The notes beneath the pieces were generated by a model. It was not told the origin of the DNA and made no database searches. It saw only the letters and a list, made by a program, of their open reading frames with translations. From NCBI RefSeq assembly GCF_036320965.1, contig NC_092249.1, positions 1,574,114-1,638,113 of the forward strand: a DNA stretch of 64,000 nucleotides, given 5' to 3'. Of this stretch, positions 46,469 through 57,890 are shown piece after piece; the first letter of the stretch is position 1, and every line of letters begins with the position of its first letter. The stretch comes from Panulirus ornatus. Its lineage: Eukaryota; Arthropoda; Malacostraca; Decapoda; Palinuridae. The position numbers and the translations under genes are program-made.

Positions 46469-46632
46469 GCTAAACCTGCTGAAGCGTAGCTAAACTTGCT
46501 GAAACGTAGCTATACTGCTGAAGCGTAGCTAAACCTGCTAAAGCGTAGCTAAACCTGCTGAAGCGTAGCTATACTGCTGAAAGCGTAGCTAAACCTGCTG
46601 AAGCGTAGCTACACCTGCTAAAGCGTAGCCCT
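46469..46632. repeat. 20-bp minisatellite, about 8 copies
   Basis: GCTAAACCTGCTGAAGCGTA and variants (AAACTTGCT, ATACTGCT, ACACCTGCT). A few units lose or gain 1-2 bases. Confidence 0.93.
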
Positions 46633-48599
46633 AACCTCGCGCCCTGCGGTCTGGGTTAATAATTGTCATATTAACAACGAGTCACATGATCCAAAATGCT
46701 TTACTTCTGCTTTACCAGCAACATGACGAACTAAAAGACTCGCTAGTTATTGTCTCCCTTCAGCCTGAGCTTCGTAATGCTTGGGACATTAATGCCCAAG
46801 ATTGCATTGGCTGTTGCACATACTTCTCTTCTTCATTCGCTACAAATAGACCATGTAAACAACACAACAGGTTCTCCGTGTTATGTATTTCACACAGTCT
46901 TACGGGGGATAGAATCCACTCCCGCGTGTAATAGAATTTTAGGTTCTGGATTTCTCTTATTTTGTGGAATTAAGGAAAAAAAAAAAAGATTATTCCTGTG
47001 ACTTTAGTATTTTTGTTTTAAACGACCTAATTTAATAATCGTCGCCCTCATATATACACAGCTGGCCTCATGTAACTGAGACTTTTAAACAGATGCAGCA
47101 GTATTTTTGTTGGGTATTTAAACTACATTTTATTTGAGTTAACGAAGCATTTCCCTGTAATTTAAATAACACAACCTGCGTTTTAGGCGTTTATTTTAAA
47201 GCCATTTAAACGGATGTAAAACATCATTATTCATCCATCTGTTTTGACTTAAGAGTAAGAAGGAATGTATGGCTGGTTTCCCCCTTCATTTTGTGGCATC
47301 TTTAAAAGCATTTTGTTGATATGGGCAACGCATGTCGTACCTACATGTGCGGGGAGAGACGTATTTTGTAGTGACTTGAGGAGATTTCTTTGTGTAAGTT
47401 TAGATTCGTCTCAGCCATCAACCCTCCGTATTGCCTGTGTTTATTTTGTTGTTTGTCTATGGTGTTTGTTTTTAGTCGAGTCCTTAAAGTTATTAAGCTT
47501 AGTTTACAGGCGTATTTGCATATGAGCCCCGACGCCTTGGAATACATTATAGATTTTGCATACTCCTTTCGCACTCAGATGTGCGCCTCTGTCTCTCTTG
47601 TTTATATGCAGGAAAATATGACACAGAGTGCTAATAGGAAACAAGTGCTCTGCAGCATGTCTCAGCTGTCGCAACTTCGCTCGAAACTTGTTATTACAAG
47701 AACATTCACTTGGAGTTCCCCAGACTTTCCTTATTGCAGAGCAACACTGGCTTGGTGTGGGGAGGGGGGGGGTTGTCTGTTGACGGAGGGTAGGGGAGCC
47801 AAGAGAAAAGGGAGAAATTGGTGTATTCAGTTTCGTTTAGGGCTTTTGTAAGAAGTGTTGAGACCCCCCATACTGGAGACGGATCATAGACTTTTATGTA
47901 CCTTTATACAACATTCTACAGCCATTGATACATTCTGTAGCCAATATTAAGTGGAGGATGTGCCGTGTTTACTTAAACATACTCCTTAATCACAGTGGTA
48001 TGTTATGGGTATAGTCATCCCAAGCTTTGCCTACAGATTTAAGGATCGCGCGGAAATGCCCGTAGCATGTTTCTCAGCTGCTTCCTCTTGTTTATATGTG
48101 GAGACACACCACACGAGGATTGACCGTTGGAATGCCACCACTTTTCCTCAAACAGCGAAGGTGTGGGAGACTTTTGCTTTTCCCTTTCCCACTTGAAATA
48201 ATTTTATTCTTCTCATAGTTTCTTTTTTTTTCTCCAATTTCCACTCAAGATGAAAGTGATTAGAGCATATTTTGCCCATGCCCTGTGGTTCATTATTTAA
48301 GAATTAAGACGCTACATTTCCACGAGACTGTATACAGTAACAAGACAGCCCTGTATTCTTTCTCAACAATGAAACTCATTTGCATATCTTTGCCACCAGG
48401 CTTCTTGTGGTACTGGTAACAATTGGCTGATTTGCATCTTAAGAATGTCCGGAAAAGCTGCCATCTGAATGGGGTAGAGATGAGCTAAACCCACGCAGCT
48501 AGCACGTGATCAGCAGCTGGCCTTAGCTGACCTCGCCTCATAAATAGTGACCTGGGTCATGTAGGATGATAACCTCCCGGCTTGTCCGATGATGGTGTA
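46633..48599. other. No supported gene in about 2 kb
   Basis: Several plus frames of 81-153 codons (46686-46928, 46750-46998, 47265-47522, 47390-47848) overlap one another and show no domain, start context or splice pattern I recognise. An array-free stretch that could hold intron or intergenic DNA. Confidence 0.4.
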
Positions 48600-48689
48600 T
48601 GATAGTGATGTGCGGTGATGAGGCCAGGGTCTGTGTAGTCAAGTCACTTTCCTGATGGTGTGATAATGTTAGCTTTGATGATAGTGATT

Positions 48690-48835
48690 ATCACACGAGG
48701 TGGTCTGTGTGGTTGATGGTTTGGTGTATTGCCGTAGCTGTGGTGGTGATTGATCACAGTGGTGGATGAGCGTTGACTGAGCAGTGATCACAGTGGTGAT
48801 TGATCACAGTGGTGGGTGGCGATTGATCCTAGTGT
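48690..48835. repeat. Degenerate repeat built on GATTGATCACAGTGGTG
   Basis: GTGATCACAGTGGTGATTGA and related words recur about five times from 48745. TGATCA is self-complementary in each unit. Confidence 0.8.
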
Positions 48836-49130
48836 AGATGGGTTACTCTGATGACAATGATGGGCGGGGGGGGGGGTTAAGAATGGGGCAAGGTCCCCCC
48901 CTACCCCCTGGAGAGGCGGTGGCCAAGAATTTCCAAAGTATACAGAAGAATGTCGGGGAGGTGAGCTTTGGCGTACAAAACTCATCGCCATGGCCATCGT
49001 TGGACGTTGTGGACGAAGAAGAGAGAAGAGAGAAAAAGAATAATATAAAGAACAACAACTCACATAACTTCATTTCTTGGTGAGGGTTGGGTCCTGGCCT
49101 TTGTATAGCATGGCTTGTGAATCCTTTCAT
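48836..49130. other. No supported gene
   Basis: Frames on both strands (81-133 codons) overlap G- and C-rich runs and are not recognised. Confidence 0.4.
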
Positions 49131-49154
49131 ACCCCCCCCCCCCCCCCCCCCCCC
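49131..49154. repeat. Poly(C) run
   Basis: About 24 consecutive C, the longest homopolymer C tract seen here. Confidence 0.95.
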
Positions 49155-50066
49155 ATCTACCTCTACCCCACACGACGCTGCTCGACTCTGCTTTTTTGCT
49201 GTGCTGCGCTGTGTGCTGCTGTGCCGCAGGGGCTGGCTGTTCATCGTTCTGTGCTGTGCTGTTTAGTTGAAGGAGTTTGACTGGTGAAGAAGGTGTTCAG
49301 TCCTGAGTTCTACCTTCCTTCAGTTGATTATTATGTGGTTGATGGGGATCAAGCCACTCGTATACTTTAGTTCATCATTACTGATTTGCTCGAAGAAAAC
49401 GGGATTAGGTTGTCTGATTGATTAGGATGTCCATTTTGATGGGGTACCTGACGGCTGCTTCCTTCGTCTCAGATGAAAAAGGAGCTCGGGGGCGTGGCTC
49501 AAGGTTGCTCTCGCTCGCTCCAACACAGAGCTGTTGCCTTACATCCTCTAAGCTCTGTTGTTATGATCGCGGTCTCACTACCATGTTCTCCCGCCTTTTC
49601 TAAAGCCTTGATGGTAGACCTTACCTCCATTTCCCATTTTCAGTGACGTTCCTCGAGTGGCTTATCGCAAGCTGATGTCGAGTTCACAACACATTGTGTT
49701 CGTAGAGATGTACGATGTTTTTTTTTTTTTCTTTAAAGATGATGTTTTGTCAGGTTGCGGCAGACGTAGACACAAACGAACGAAAAAAAGCGTTCACCTT
49801 ATTATAACCTGCTTGTTTCTAGGGTCGAAATCCTTCCCAAATCACTCAGGCTGTCTCTTGTTTGTGATCTGTTATGTTGGCATAGATGAAAGACGATATT
49901 CTCGCAGTAGATGAGGTTGCCTGAGAGGGGGGGGGGGGGGGAACTTCTCGTAGACGTTGTAACCACTAGAAAGCGGAGTCCGGTAACACATTTGTGTACA
50001 TTCCCAATCACCCATTTCCAGTAATTCTGCCAGTAACGTTGAAAGATGTGCTGTAGTTCTGCTCTC

Positions 50067-50068
<2 letters not shown>
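49155..50068. other. No gene seen; poly(G) near 49928
   Basis: TGCTGTGCTG-rich patch at 49197-49265. A G run of about 15 at 49927-49941. No supported gene. Confidence 0.45.

Positions 50069-50109
<41 letters not shown>
50069..50109. repeat. (GT)n microsatellite
   Basis: About 20 GT units. Confidence 0.96.
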
Positions 50110-50111
<2 letters not shown>

Positions 50112-50261
50112 TGTAAGGGCTGGTCGATTATTGAGGAGCAGCTGGAAACTTTAGTCTTCAGTGGGACGAATGTTATTGCAGAGACTGTCCTGAGGTGGGG
50201 AGATGAGGGTGGACTGACCCCTGGGGCGCTGGGGCCGTTCCCTTAAGGATGGGGAATGAGG

Positions 50262-50425
50262 TCATGTTGTCCTGGGGTGCTGGGTCTGTCCTGGGGAGGG
50301 GAGGTTAGGGTCGGGTTGTCCTGGGATATTGGGATTGTCCTGGGGAGGGGAGGTTAGGGTCGGGTTGTCCTGGGGTGCTGGGTCTGTCCTGGGGAGGGGA
50401 GGTTAGGGTCGGGTTGTGCTGGGGA
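50262..50425. repeat. 49-bp minisatellite, about 3 copies
   Basis: TGTCCTGGGGAGGGGAGGTT followed by AGGGTCGGGTTGTCCTGGG begins units near 50287, 50336 and 50385. The G-rich strand has G4-like blocks. Confidence 0.92.
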
Positions 50426-50669
50426 TAAGCCTTGTCTTCGCCCCACTTTTAGGTATAAGCTTTACATCAGGGCTGAGCTTAGGGCTGAAATAATGACATC
50501 CTGTCGTGGTATTATAGCATATATATATATATTTGCCTCACGTATTTTTTTTGCATAAAATTGTATACGTATTACATAGATTTCTTACACTCCTAATTAC
50601 ACAAGCGAGCCATGATTATAATCAATTACCCATATGTTTACTGATTATGTTTACTCTTAACGATGATTG

Positions 50670-50770
50670 GCTTTGAAATAATCTAAGAGAGAGAGTACTA
50701 GAATCTGGCGTTTAATGATTTGCGTTGAAATAGAGAGTTCGTGGAATCTGGCGTTTAATGATGCGTATTT
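50670..50770. repeat. Imperfect tandem duplication of about 50 bp
   Basis: GGAATCTGGCGTTTAATGAT (second copy) and GAATCTGGCGTTTAATGATT (first) lie about 45 bases apart, each after a TTGAAAT and GAGAG stretch. Confidence 0.75.
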
Positions 50771-51449
50771 TCCCCCTTCCATGGTAGAGGAAGGCAGGAC
50801 CGGGGAAAAGTGGGCGGACATGTGACTTGTGTTATGTATACTGGCAGGGGATAATACATGGTGTTGCCCGGCTCATCATCACGGTGTATTGCTAGCCTTG
50901 TGTTGTAGGTGTTGGCTGCCGGATATTGTGTTACATTTCATTGTTCCAGAATGTTGACTTTCATTGTTCTGTGTGTGTTGTATCTGTTCTTGTTCGTTGT
51001 GTTACTCTCTTGTTATAGGTGTTGTGTTTGTTATTACTTCTTGGTTGGGTTGTTCTCATTGTTCCATTTTTTGTGATTGATTTGTTCCAAGTGTTGTCTT
51101 ACTTCTGTGTTGAGTGTTGCGTTGCTTTCACTGTGCTTGTGTTCTATGCGTCAAGTTCCTTCTTGTGTGAAAGGTGATGTGTTGTCGTGTGATGACGGTA
51201 GTGATGATAATAATGATCTTGTAATAGTGTTCTGATGATGTCCTTGTGTTGTGGGGTTAAGTTGCAGGTATTTCACCTCTCTGGTGTTTTCGGCAACACT
51301 GGCAGGATATATTCACCCCCCTCCCTCCCCACCAGTGTTGCCACCTCAGACAACACTTGTCATGATGCTAGTTTCTCACAGTGTGATGAATTACCCGCAA
51401 TAAATCCACTGTTGGCAGCTCACTGCGCCAGTCCCTAAGCACTTGTATT

Positions 51450-51452
<3 letters not shown>
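50771..51452. other. No gene seen
   Basis: TTGTTCT/GTGTTG-rich between 50930 and 51180. No supported gene. Confidence 0.4.
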
Positions 51453-51498
<46 letters not shown>

Positions 51499-51502
51499 GA
51501 GT

Positions 51503-51574
<72 letters not shown>
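51453..51574. repeat. (CT)n then (TA)n microsatellites
   Basis: About 21 CT units (51453-51495), a CCTGAGTTGTG link, then about 34 TA units (51507-51574). Confidence 0.96.
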
Positions 51575-51578
<4 letters not shown>

Positions 51579-51613
51579 AGCTAAATACACACGTCAGCCA
51601 TTCCTTGTGGCTT

Positions 51614-51749
<136 letters not shown>

Positions 51750-51754
51750 TCAGC

Positions 51755-51975
51755 TGTTCCATGACCTTGCTTGAACTCTCTCCTGCCCTTGAATGTAAGT
51801 ACTGTAGCTACATGTATATGTGTCATACCTTCCGTGACCTTGTTTGACTTCTCTGTTGTTCAGGAATGTATTCGTTGAGGCAAGATGCGTACGTGAATCT
51901 TTCCATGACCTTCTTTGACCTTTCTGTTGGCATGGAATGTGTGTAAACGTCTACACGGCAGGTGAGGAACGTTTA
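51755..51975. repeat. 72-bp degenerate repeat, 3 copies
   Basis: TCCATGACCTTGCTTGA at 51758, TCCGTGACCTTGTTTGAC at 51831 and TCCATGACCTTCTTTGACCT at 51902 (spacing 73 and 71), each followed by TCTCTGTTG- and GAATGT-like sequence. Confidence 0.82.
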
Positions 51976-52383
51976 CTTTGTCCCTCCTCCCGCAACCATA
52001 CAACGTTTCATAAAAACATTTCCGTTTCCTTGATGCATTTCTGTCTTCTCTGCGTTCAAACGTGATTTCCATCCTCGCGAGAGAGAAGCGTCCGTCGTGT
52101 ATTCACAGGTGAAAAAAAAAAAATAATGATATTCAGAATAACCCCGGTGAATCATTCTATTGTCCCCCCCCCCCACACTCCACCTTCCCCCCCTCCCCCT
52201 GTAGGAAGTGTGAATACCCCCCTCCTCCACCTCCTCCACCTCCTGCTCCCCTTAGCCCCAGCTGCGAAAATGGAGCGCCTCCCCGCCTCGCTAAATTTGG
52301 ATACCAGGTCTTGCTCCTCCCTCACCCTGTACAGCACACGGCACGGAATGGCTCGAGGAAATGCTTGAAGAAAAGATGGAGGA
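51976..52383. other. No gene seen
   Basis: A run of C at 52165-52174 and CTCCTCCACCTCC repeats at 52220-52245. No supported gene. Confidence 0.4.
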
Positions 52384-52603
52384 GATGTTGGGTGGTGGTG
52401 GTAGTGGTGGTGGTGGTAGCGGTGGAGGAGGTGGTGGTAGTGGTGGAGGAGGTGGTGTTAGTGGTGGAGGAGGTGGTGGTAGTGGTGGAGGAGGTGGTGG
52501 TATTGGTGGAGGAGGTGGTGGTAGTGGTGGAGGAGGTGGTGGTAGTGGTGGAGGAGGTGGTGGTAGTGGTGGAGGAGGTGGTGGTAGTGGTGGAGATAGA
52601 GGA
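52384..52603. repeat. 21-bp GGT/GGA minisatellite
   Basis: GGAGGAGGTGGTGGTAGTGG and a T repeat about eight times after a looser GGTGGTAGTGG start. The 7-codon unit makes Gly/Ser-rich or Val-rich frames on plus and Thr/Ser- or His-rich frames on minus. Confidence 0.93.
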
Positions 52604-52653
52604 AACCATGGTCAGAGGGAGGGACGGATGTGCTCGTTGCGTGAACGTGGAGG

Positions 52654-52659
<6 letters not shown>

Positions 52660-52695
<36 letters not shown>
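52660..52695. repeat. (GA)n microsatellite
   Basis: About 18 GA units. Confidence 0.95.
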
Positions 52696-52719
<24 letters not shown>

Positions 52720-52842
52720 GATCCCCACCAAATTTGCTGTGGTTGAGAAGGGAGATTTTTTTTTTTCATTTTGAGTCTTGGGGATATATGTGTGGGTGTT
52801 GGGTTGACGCCCACAGCCGGTCCAAATTCCCTGTTGATACGG

Positions 52843-52861
52843 CGTGTGTGTGTGTGTGTGA
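52843..52861. repeat. (GT)n microsatellite
   Basis: About nine GT units. Confidence 0.88.
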
Positions 52862-53149
52862 GTTACGGATGTGGAGTGATGTGGATCATAGCCAGTGCTA
52901 GGACCAGCCCCAGGAAACAAACTAGATTTGGTGTGAATGAGGAGGTTGTCTGGTGTACCAGAACTTGTGAGGGTGTATCTGTAGGTGTATAACACCAGTT
53001 TCAGGTGTAGAGGCCGGGATGTAGACAGCTGTTGTATAAGGTGGATGTGTACTGATTGAATGTGGCGCATGTGTGAACATTCAGACCTCACGAGAACATT
53101 TCTCACACTTGGAGAACACCCAATAATCTCTGATTCCCCAACCAACTAA

Positions 53150-53218
53150 ACCTTACATTGCCTTACCCTTACCTTCCCTTACCTTACCTTACCTTACCTT
53201 ACCTGACGTTACCTTACA
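53150..53218. repeat. (CCTTA)n pentamer array
   Basis: About ten CCTTA units with TTCCC, GACGT and similar interruptions. The complement is TAAGG, which is not the arthropod telomere unit. Confidence 0.9.
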
Positions 53219-53449
53219 GTCTAACGTAACCATTATCTTGATTACCTTCACCGGAACACTCTACCCAGATTACATTACTTGTGTCGTGAAAAGTACACCT
53301 AAACTTCATTTAATTACCTTCACGAGTAAATTACTTGCTCATTACAATAATTTTATAGAAGCACATCACTCTATCCAGACTCCATTTTCTTTCCTATATT
53401 TTTGAGTTGATTAAATATCTTTGTTTCTTTAGTGAATAAATTTCACATT

Positions 53450-53492
53450 GTAATTTGTCTAAGACTCTCATGTAATTTGTCTAAGACTCTCA
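53450..53492. repeat. 21-bp tandem duplication
   Basis: TAATTTGTCTAAGACTCTCA occurs twice at a 21-base spacing. Confidence 0.9.
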
Positions 53493-53939
53493 TAAATACA
53501 CTTCTTATAATTAGATATTCAGTTTATGAGCCATTAATTATACTTGCATTACACCAGATGATCACCTGATTACCTTCGTTCACCAATTTGACCTCAGCTG
53601 TTGTGTGAATTATCGCCGGTGATTGGTGAAGGTCACTGTACAGTGCACCACCACACGCCCGGTAGTGCCACACATTCTGCTTGGTTTCCCGTCATTGTAG
53701 TTGGTAACCACATTGTTAAGGTCACGTGCATGTCGATGAGGCGTTCTCATACCCAACACGGACACGTTTTCAATCCCAGATTACGTCATCATCCACGCAT
53801 TTCGTCATAGCTCAACCCTCACCACATTTTCTCCTCCCCCGTCTGTCTTGCGGGTTGTGCCTGGCATGGCTGTTTACCTACACGTCATAATTTTAGTCGC
53901 ACGGCAGCAACGTACATTCCATCATTAGCGGTTGTCATG
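53493..53939. other. No gene seen
   Basis: Unique DNA; a 69-codon plus frame (53601-53807) is not recognised. Confidence 0.4.
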
Positions 53940-54062
53940 GGTTGACAGGATAGTAATTAGCTTGGCTGTGCCCCAGCTGTGTCGCCTCACTGGCACAGAG
54001 GCCCCGGCCCGTGTTGTGCTAAGCAAGACTCGAACCCCTGTGCGCCGCGCCGAGGGACATAG
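53940..54062 (-). repeat. tRNA-derived SINE (minus)
   Basis: Minus-strand GGGGTTCGAGTCTTGC (about 54023-54038) is a good B box, followed by TTAGCACAACACGGGCCGGG and GAGGCGACACAGCTGGGGCA. An A box would lie near 54060-54090, where no good match is seen, so the 5' end is probably lost. Confidence 0.55.
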
Positions 54063-54596
54063 AAATTCGTTTTGATTCGTCCCGTTTGCTGTGTGTAAAT
54101 GGACGCCCAAGTTTGTATGTACATGTCGAGCCCAACATTCCTTCAGTACGCTCGAAAATGATGACAGTTTTGGTCTGTGTTATGAGAGAGGTTTACGTGC
54201 GTCAGGCAGTTTATCAGACGGGGTTTATTAAAAAGTCTAAACCCAACCCTCCCATAGTCAGACACATGGTCTAACAGGAAATAAAACCCATGTAAACTCT
54301 GCTTTGATATGTAGGTTTACAAACCTATTCGGCCCCGCAGGGAATGGTGTAATACAGGAGTATTCATTGTCCCGTTGTGGGGGTCCCACTCTGCATTCTT
54401 TAGCCAGCTTGATATTTTTTTATTTCCCCGCCTGGCGTACGTGTTCAAGCTGATGTATGGCTAAGCTGGGCCAGTAAGGGGACGGTGAAAGCTGGATGCC
54501 ACAGGTCTTAGTGTAGGAGGGATTGGTCCATGATTGGGGGATTGATTGGTCGGCTTATGTCCGGTGTTGGATTGGGTGAACATATGATTAGTCTCC

Positions 54597-54600
<4 letters not shown>
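54063..54600. other. No gene seen
   Basis: Unique DNA with no supported feature. Confidence 0.4.

Positions 54601-54663
<63 letters not shown>
54601..54663. repeat. (GA)n microsatellite
   Basis: About 31 GA units. Confidence 0.97.
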
Positions 54664-54667
<4 letters not shown>

Positions 54668-54700
54668 CTAAAACGTGTCTAATAACCTCAAACTTGCGTA

Positions 54701-54702
<2 letters not shown>

Positions 54703-54769
<67 letters not shown>

Positions 54770-54809
54770 CAGACAGACAAACATAGACACAGACATGTAG
54801 CGTCAGGAG

Positions 54810-54853
<44 letters not shown>
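54703..54853. repeat. (CA)n microsatellites, two tracts
   Basis: About 31 CA units (54703-54765), a CATAGACAGACAGACAAACA link, then about 21 CA units (54811-54853). Confidence 0.96.
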
Positions 54854-54855
<2 letters not shown>

Positions 54856-54964
54856 GTAAAGCTACATAGCTTGAGCTAGAGAGAATGCCAATTACAGATC
54901 AGTCGGCCGGGGCTGGCTGTCCCCTCCCTTTATTTTCTCCCTTATTGCCACGATTACACAGTCC

Positions 54965-55605
54965 TTGCCCATGGCGAGTGGGGAGGCCTTTGCCATGGGA
55001 GGGGGCAGGCCATGTACCGTGAAATGGGAGGGGAAGGATAGTGTACCGCGTAGCTCAGGTGTGGTACCATGGTATGGGGAGGGGTTTTTTTTCTTGTTGC
55101 TGTTTGGCTGTGGGAGAGGACTGGTTTTTTGGTGTGAAGTGGGAGAGGCACGACATCGTGGTATGTGGGAGAGGCTGTACGCTAGCTGGAGTTAGTGTAC
55201 CATGGGAGATGGGGAGATATTGCAGCATGGTGGAGAGACATTACAGTATGGGAGAGGCGGTTATGCCATGGGCAGGCAGGAACCTCCCACCATGACTAGT
55301 ATGTACCATGAGAGGGGAAAACACCACGGTACCGCACCATGGGAGGGAAGGTGTGGAGGGAGCTTCCTCTACCATGGGCGGGGAGACGTCTTAAGTACGG
55401 TAGCCAGCGTGGTACCATGACGAAACCAGCCTACCATGACTGGCCAAGGTATGGTGAGGGTCGACGGGCAGTGTACCATGAGGGGGTGGGTATGGTACTA
55501 CCATTGTACCATGGGATGATGGGCGCTCCGTACCGTGGGAGAGGGATGCAGTGTACCATGGGAGTGTAGGACGCTCCACCATGGGAGGGAGGAAGGATGC
55601 TGTAC
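54965..55605. repeat. Degenerate repeat built on GTACCATGGGAGG
   Basis: TACCATGGG, TACCATGAG, GCCATGGG, TACCGTGGG and similar words occur about 20 times at irregular 20-45-base spacing, most followed by G/A-rich sequence. CCATGG is self-complementary in many units. Frames of 65-86 codons on both strands are repeat translations; the many ATG words come from the unit. Confidence 0.8.
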
Positions 55606-55702
55606 GGGAAGAACAGCGAGACATGGAGGGTTTCACTGGTCACACACACGTCAGTACAGACATTCATTTTTTCATTTAGCTCAGTTTTCATGACTCACTC
55701 AC

Positions 55703-55768
<66 letters not shown>
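55703..55768. repeat. (CT)n microsatellite
   Basis: About 31 CT units after a short CACT run. Confidence 0.97.
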
Positions 55769-55770
<2 letters not shown>

Positions 55771-55915
55771 AACCTTTAAGTTGATTTTCTTCTCATTCGC
55801 AGTTTTTGCTCTCGTCTCCCATTTTTGTTTCATCATTTTTTTTTTCACCAAGTTTATTTCTTTGACTTTTCCGGAGCAAAATATTTTTACGCCTTCTTTT
55901 TTCGTTTCTCTTGCC

Positions 55916-55917
<2 letters not shown>

Positions 55918-55972
<55 letters not shown>
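55918..55972. repeat. (CA)n microsatellite
   Basis: About 27 CA units. Confidence 0.97.
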
Positions 55973-55974
<2 letters not shown>

Positions 55975-56079
55975 CAATATGATGAAAACACTAGCGAGAA
56001 TAAATCAAAATATTCAACCAATTTTTTTCTTCAATTTCTCCCTGCAACGTTGCAAGATGCACACACTGACCTCAGCGCG

Positions 56080-56336
56080 TGATCAGTAGAGAGATGGGGA
56101 CCCACGTGGACCCACCCACCTTAGGTCATAGAGAGTGGTGGGTCCCCTGCTGGACCCCACCCTGCCGTCAAGGTGTGAGTAGGAGGTGGAGGAGGAGGAG
56201 GAGGAGGTTAGTGGTCTTGGAGGAGAGAGGGAGGGAGGCAGGGAGGAGGAAGGACTCAAAGGAGGAAGGTCTGTGGGACCTTTGAGAGCGGGAGGTGGCT
56301 GGGTACGACTTGAAGTTGGGATATAGCCACTTCGGT
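56080..56336. other. No gene seen; purine-rich
   Basis: GGACCCAC/GGACCCCACC words near 56098-56165, then GGAGGAGG and GGGAGG runs to 56270. No supported gene. Confidence 0.4.
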
Positions 56337-56412
56337 ATTATTATTACCATTATTATTGTTATTATCACTACCATTATTATCATTATTATTATTATCATTA
56401 TTATCGTTATTA
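56337..56412. repeat. (ATT)n microsatellite with ATC/ACC variants
   Basis: About 25 trinucleotide units. Confidence 0.92.
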
Positions 56413-56639
56413 TTTGCTCTTTGTTTTTCATCTTCATTCACTGTTTTTCTCGTCTGTGTTTCTGTTATTCCCCTGTTTACTTTCCCCTCTTCCCGCATCT
56501 TTCTGTTCCTCTTCGTCTGTTACTAATCTCATGTTCTCTGTTCTCCTGCTGTTCTTCTCTCTTGTGTCTCTCCTTCCTTTCCTTTCTCTTCGTCTTTTAC
56601 CTATTTTTCCACTCGGACGCAACACACGTGTTTCCAGCC

Positions 56640-56815
56640 CCTATATACTACTTCCACTACTACTACTACTACCACTACTACTACTACTACAATACCACTA
56701 CTACTACTGCTGGTTACTGCTGCTATACTACTACTGCTACTACATCTACCACTCTTACTACCAACACAACTACTGCCACCATTACTCCCACGACTACTGC
56801 TGCTCCTATCCCTCC
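56640..56815. repeat. (CTA)n microsatellite, decaying
   Basis: CTACTACTACC runs at 56648-56708, then looser CTACTGCTAC/ACCACTCTTACTACC units. Frames of 193-194 codons crossing it (56295-56992) are low complexity. Confidence 0.9.
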
Positions 56816-57005
56816 ACCGACACAGGACCCCGCTTGGCCCGGCCTGGCCCGCTGTGGCTTCACTTGGCCAGTGATCTGAGCATGCCAGTGGTGGCTCCAG
56901 ACGCCCATCAGCCTCTTATTTTCCATCATCCCCGGATCACCAGCAGACAAGGGCTCCCCCTCCAGCCTCCCATCTCCCCCTCCCTTTTGGCTTGAACTCC
57001 GTCTC

Positions 57006-57023
57006 TACGCCCCCTCTCCCACC

Positions 57024-57092
<69 letters not shown>
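57006..57092. repeat. (CT)n microsatellite
   Basis: About 36 CT units with one TTT interruption near 57039. Confidence 0.96.
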
Positions 57093-57093
<1 letters not shown>

Positions 57094-57170
57094 AGCCCCG
57101 ACTGAGGCTCTCTCTATATCGCCCCCCACCCACCTCTGGACTCTGTAGAGCCCCCAGAGACTCTGCCTCC

Positions 57171-57182
57171 CCCCCCCCCCCC
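57171..57182. repeat. Poly(C) run
   Basis: About 12 consecutive C. Confidence 0.9.
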
Positions 57183-57327
57183 TCCATGGTTGTGGACTCT
57201 TGTCACCAGACGAGTGGACGAGTAGTGGCGAGCCTCCCTCCCCTCATGAATAGCCTTGGCCTCGATGCGGAAGTTTTTTTTTCCCGTCCTTATGAATGCA
57301 AGATGACCGCTTCTTTTAAACGCTTGT

Positions 57328-57505
57328 GTCGGTGGGGTGGTCGGTCGCTGTCGGTGGGGTGGTCGGTCGCCGTCGGTGGGGTGGTCGGTCGCCGTCGGTG
57401 GGGTGGTCGGTCGCCGTCGGTGGGGTGGTCGGTCGCTGTCGGTGGGGTGGTCGGTCGCCGTCGGTGGGGTGGTCGGTCGCTGTCGGTGGGGTGGTCGGTC
57501 GTCGT
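57328..57505. repeat. 22-bp minisatellite, 8 copies
   Basis: GTCGGTGGGGTGGTCGGTCG then CC or CT, starting at 57328, 57350, 57372, 57394, 57416, 57438, 57460 and 57482. Nearly identical. The unit has no stop on either strand, so several frames overlap here. Confidence 0.96.
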
Positions 57506-57692
57506 TGCAACCATTGGTGTTGACAGCGGAAGAGTTGCTTTTGGATCTGTTTATTGTTTATTCATTTTTGGACGCCAAAGATTGGGGGTCATTTTAGCGT
57601 CGCTTTCCCGGTCATGTGTTTGGCTGTCGTGCTGTTGTTCCGCCAGGGTTGTGCCGTATTGAGGCCTTTATGTAGCGTCCCACACGTCTTTA

Positions 57693-57890
57693 GGGCACAG
57701 GGAGCCTGTCGGACCCCAGCGTAGGCACATGGAGCCTGTCGGACCCCAGGGTGGGCACATGGAGCCTGTCGGACCCCAGGGTAGGCACAGGAAGTCTGTC
57801 GGACCCCAGGGTGGGCACAGAAAGTCTGTCGGACCCCGTGTTGGCCACAGGGAGCCTGTCGGACCCCAGGGAGGCCCAGGGAGCTTATCG
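57693..57890. repeat. 30-bp minisatellite, about 6 copies
   Basis: GAGCCTGTCGGACCCCAGGG then TGGGCACATG, with GGAGCCTGTC or its AGTCTGTC variant at 57701, 57731, 57761, 57791, 57821 and 57851: exact 30-base period. The 10-codon unit keeps frames open on both strands (83 codons plus, 149 minus). Confidence 0.95.

Noticed and set aside
47390..47851. 153-codon plus frame as a host gene
   Set aside because: No recognisable domain, overlapping frames on both strands, and residue composition typical of random reading.
52311..52901. Gly/Ser-linker-like and Val-rich proteins of 137-196 codons
   Set aside because: They are frame readings of the 21-bp GGT/GGA minisatellite and the following (GA)n tract.
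53150..53218. Telomere repeat
   Set aside because: The unit is CCTTA/TAAGG. Arthropod telomeres are CCTAA/TTAGG, so the match fails.
56295..56995. 193-194-codon plus frames
   Set aside because: They read through (ATT)n, a pyrimidine-rich stretch and (CTA)n; low complexity throughout.
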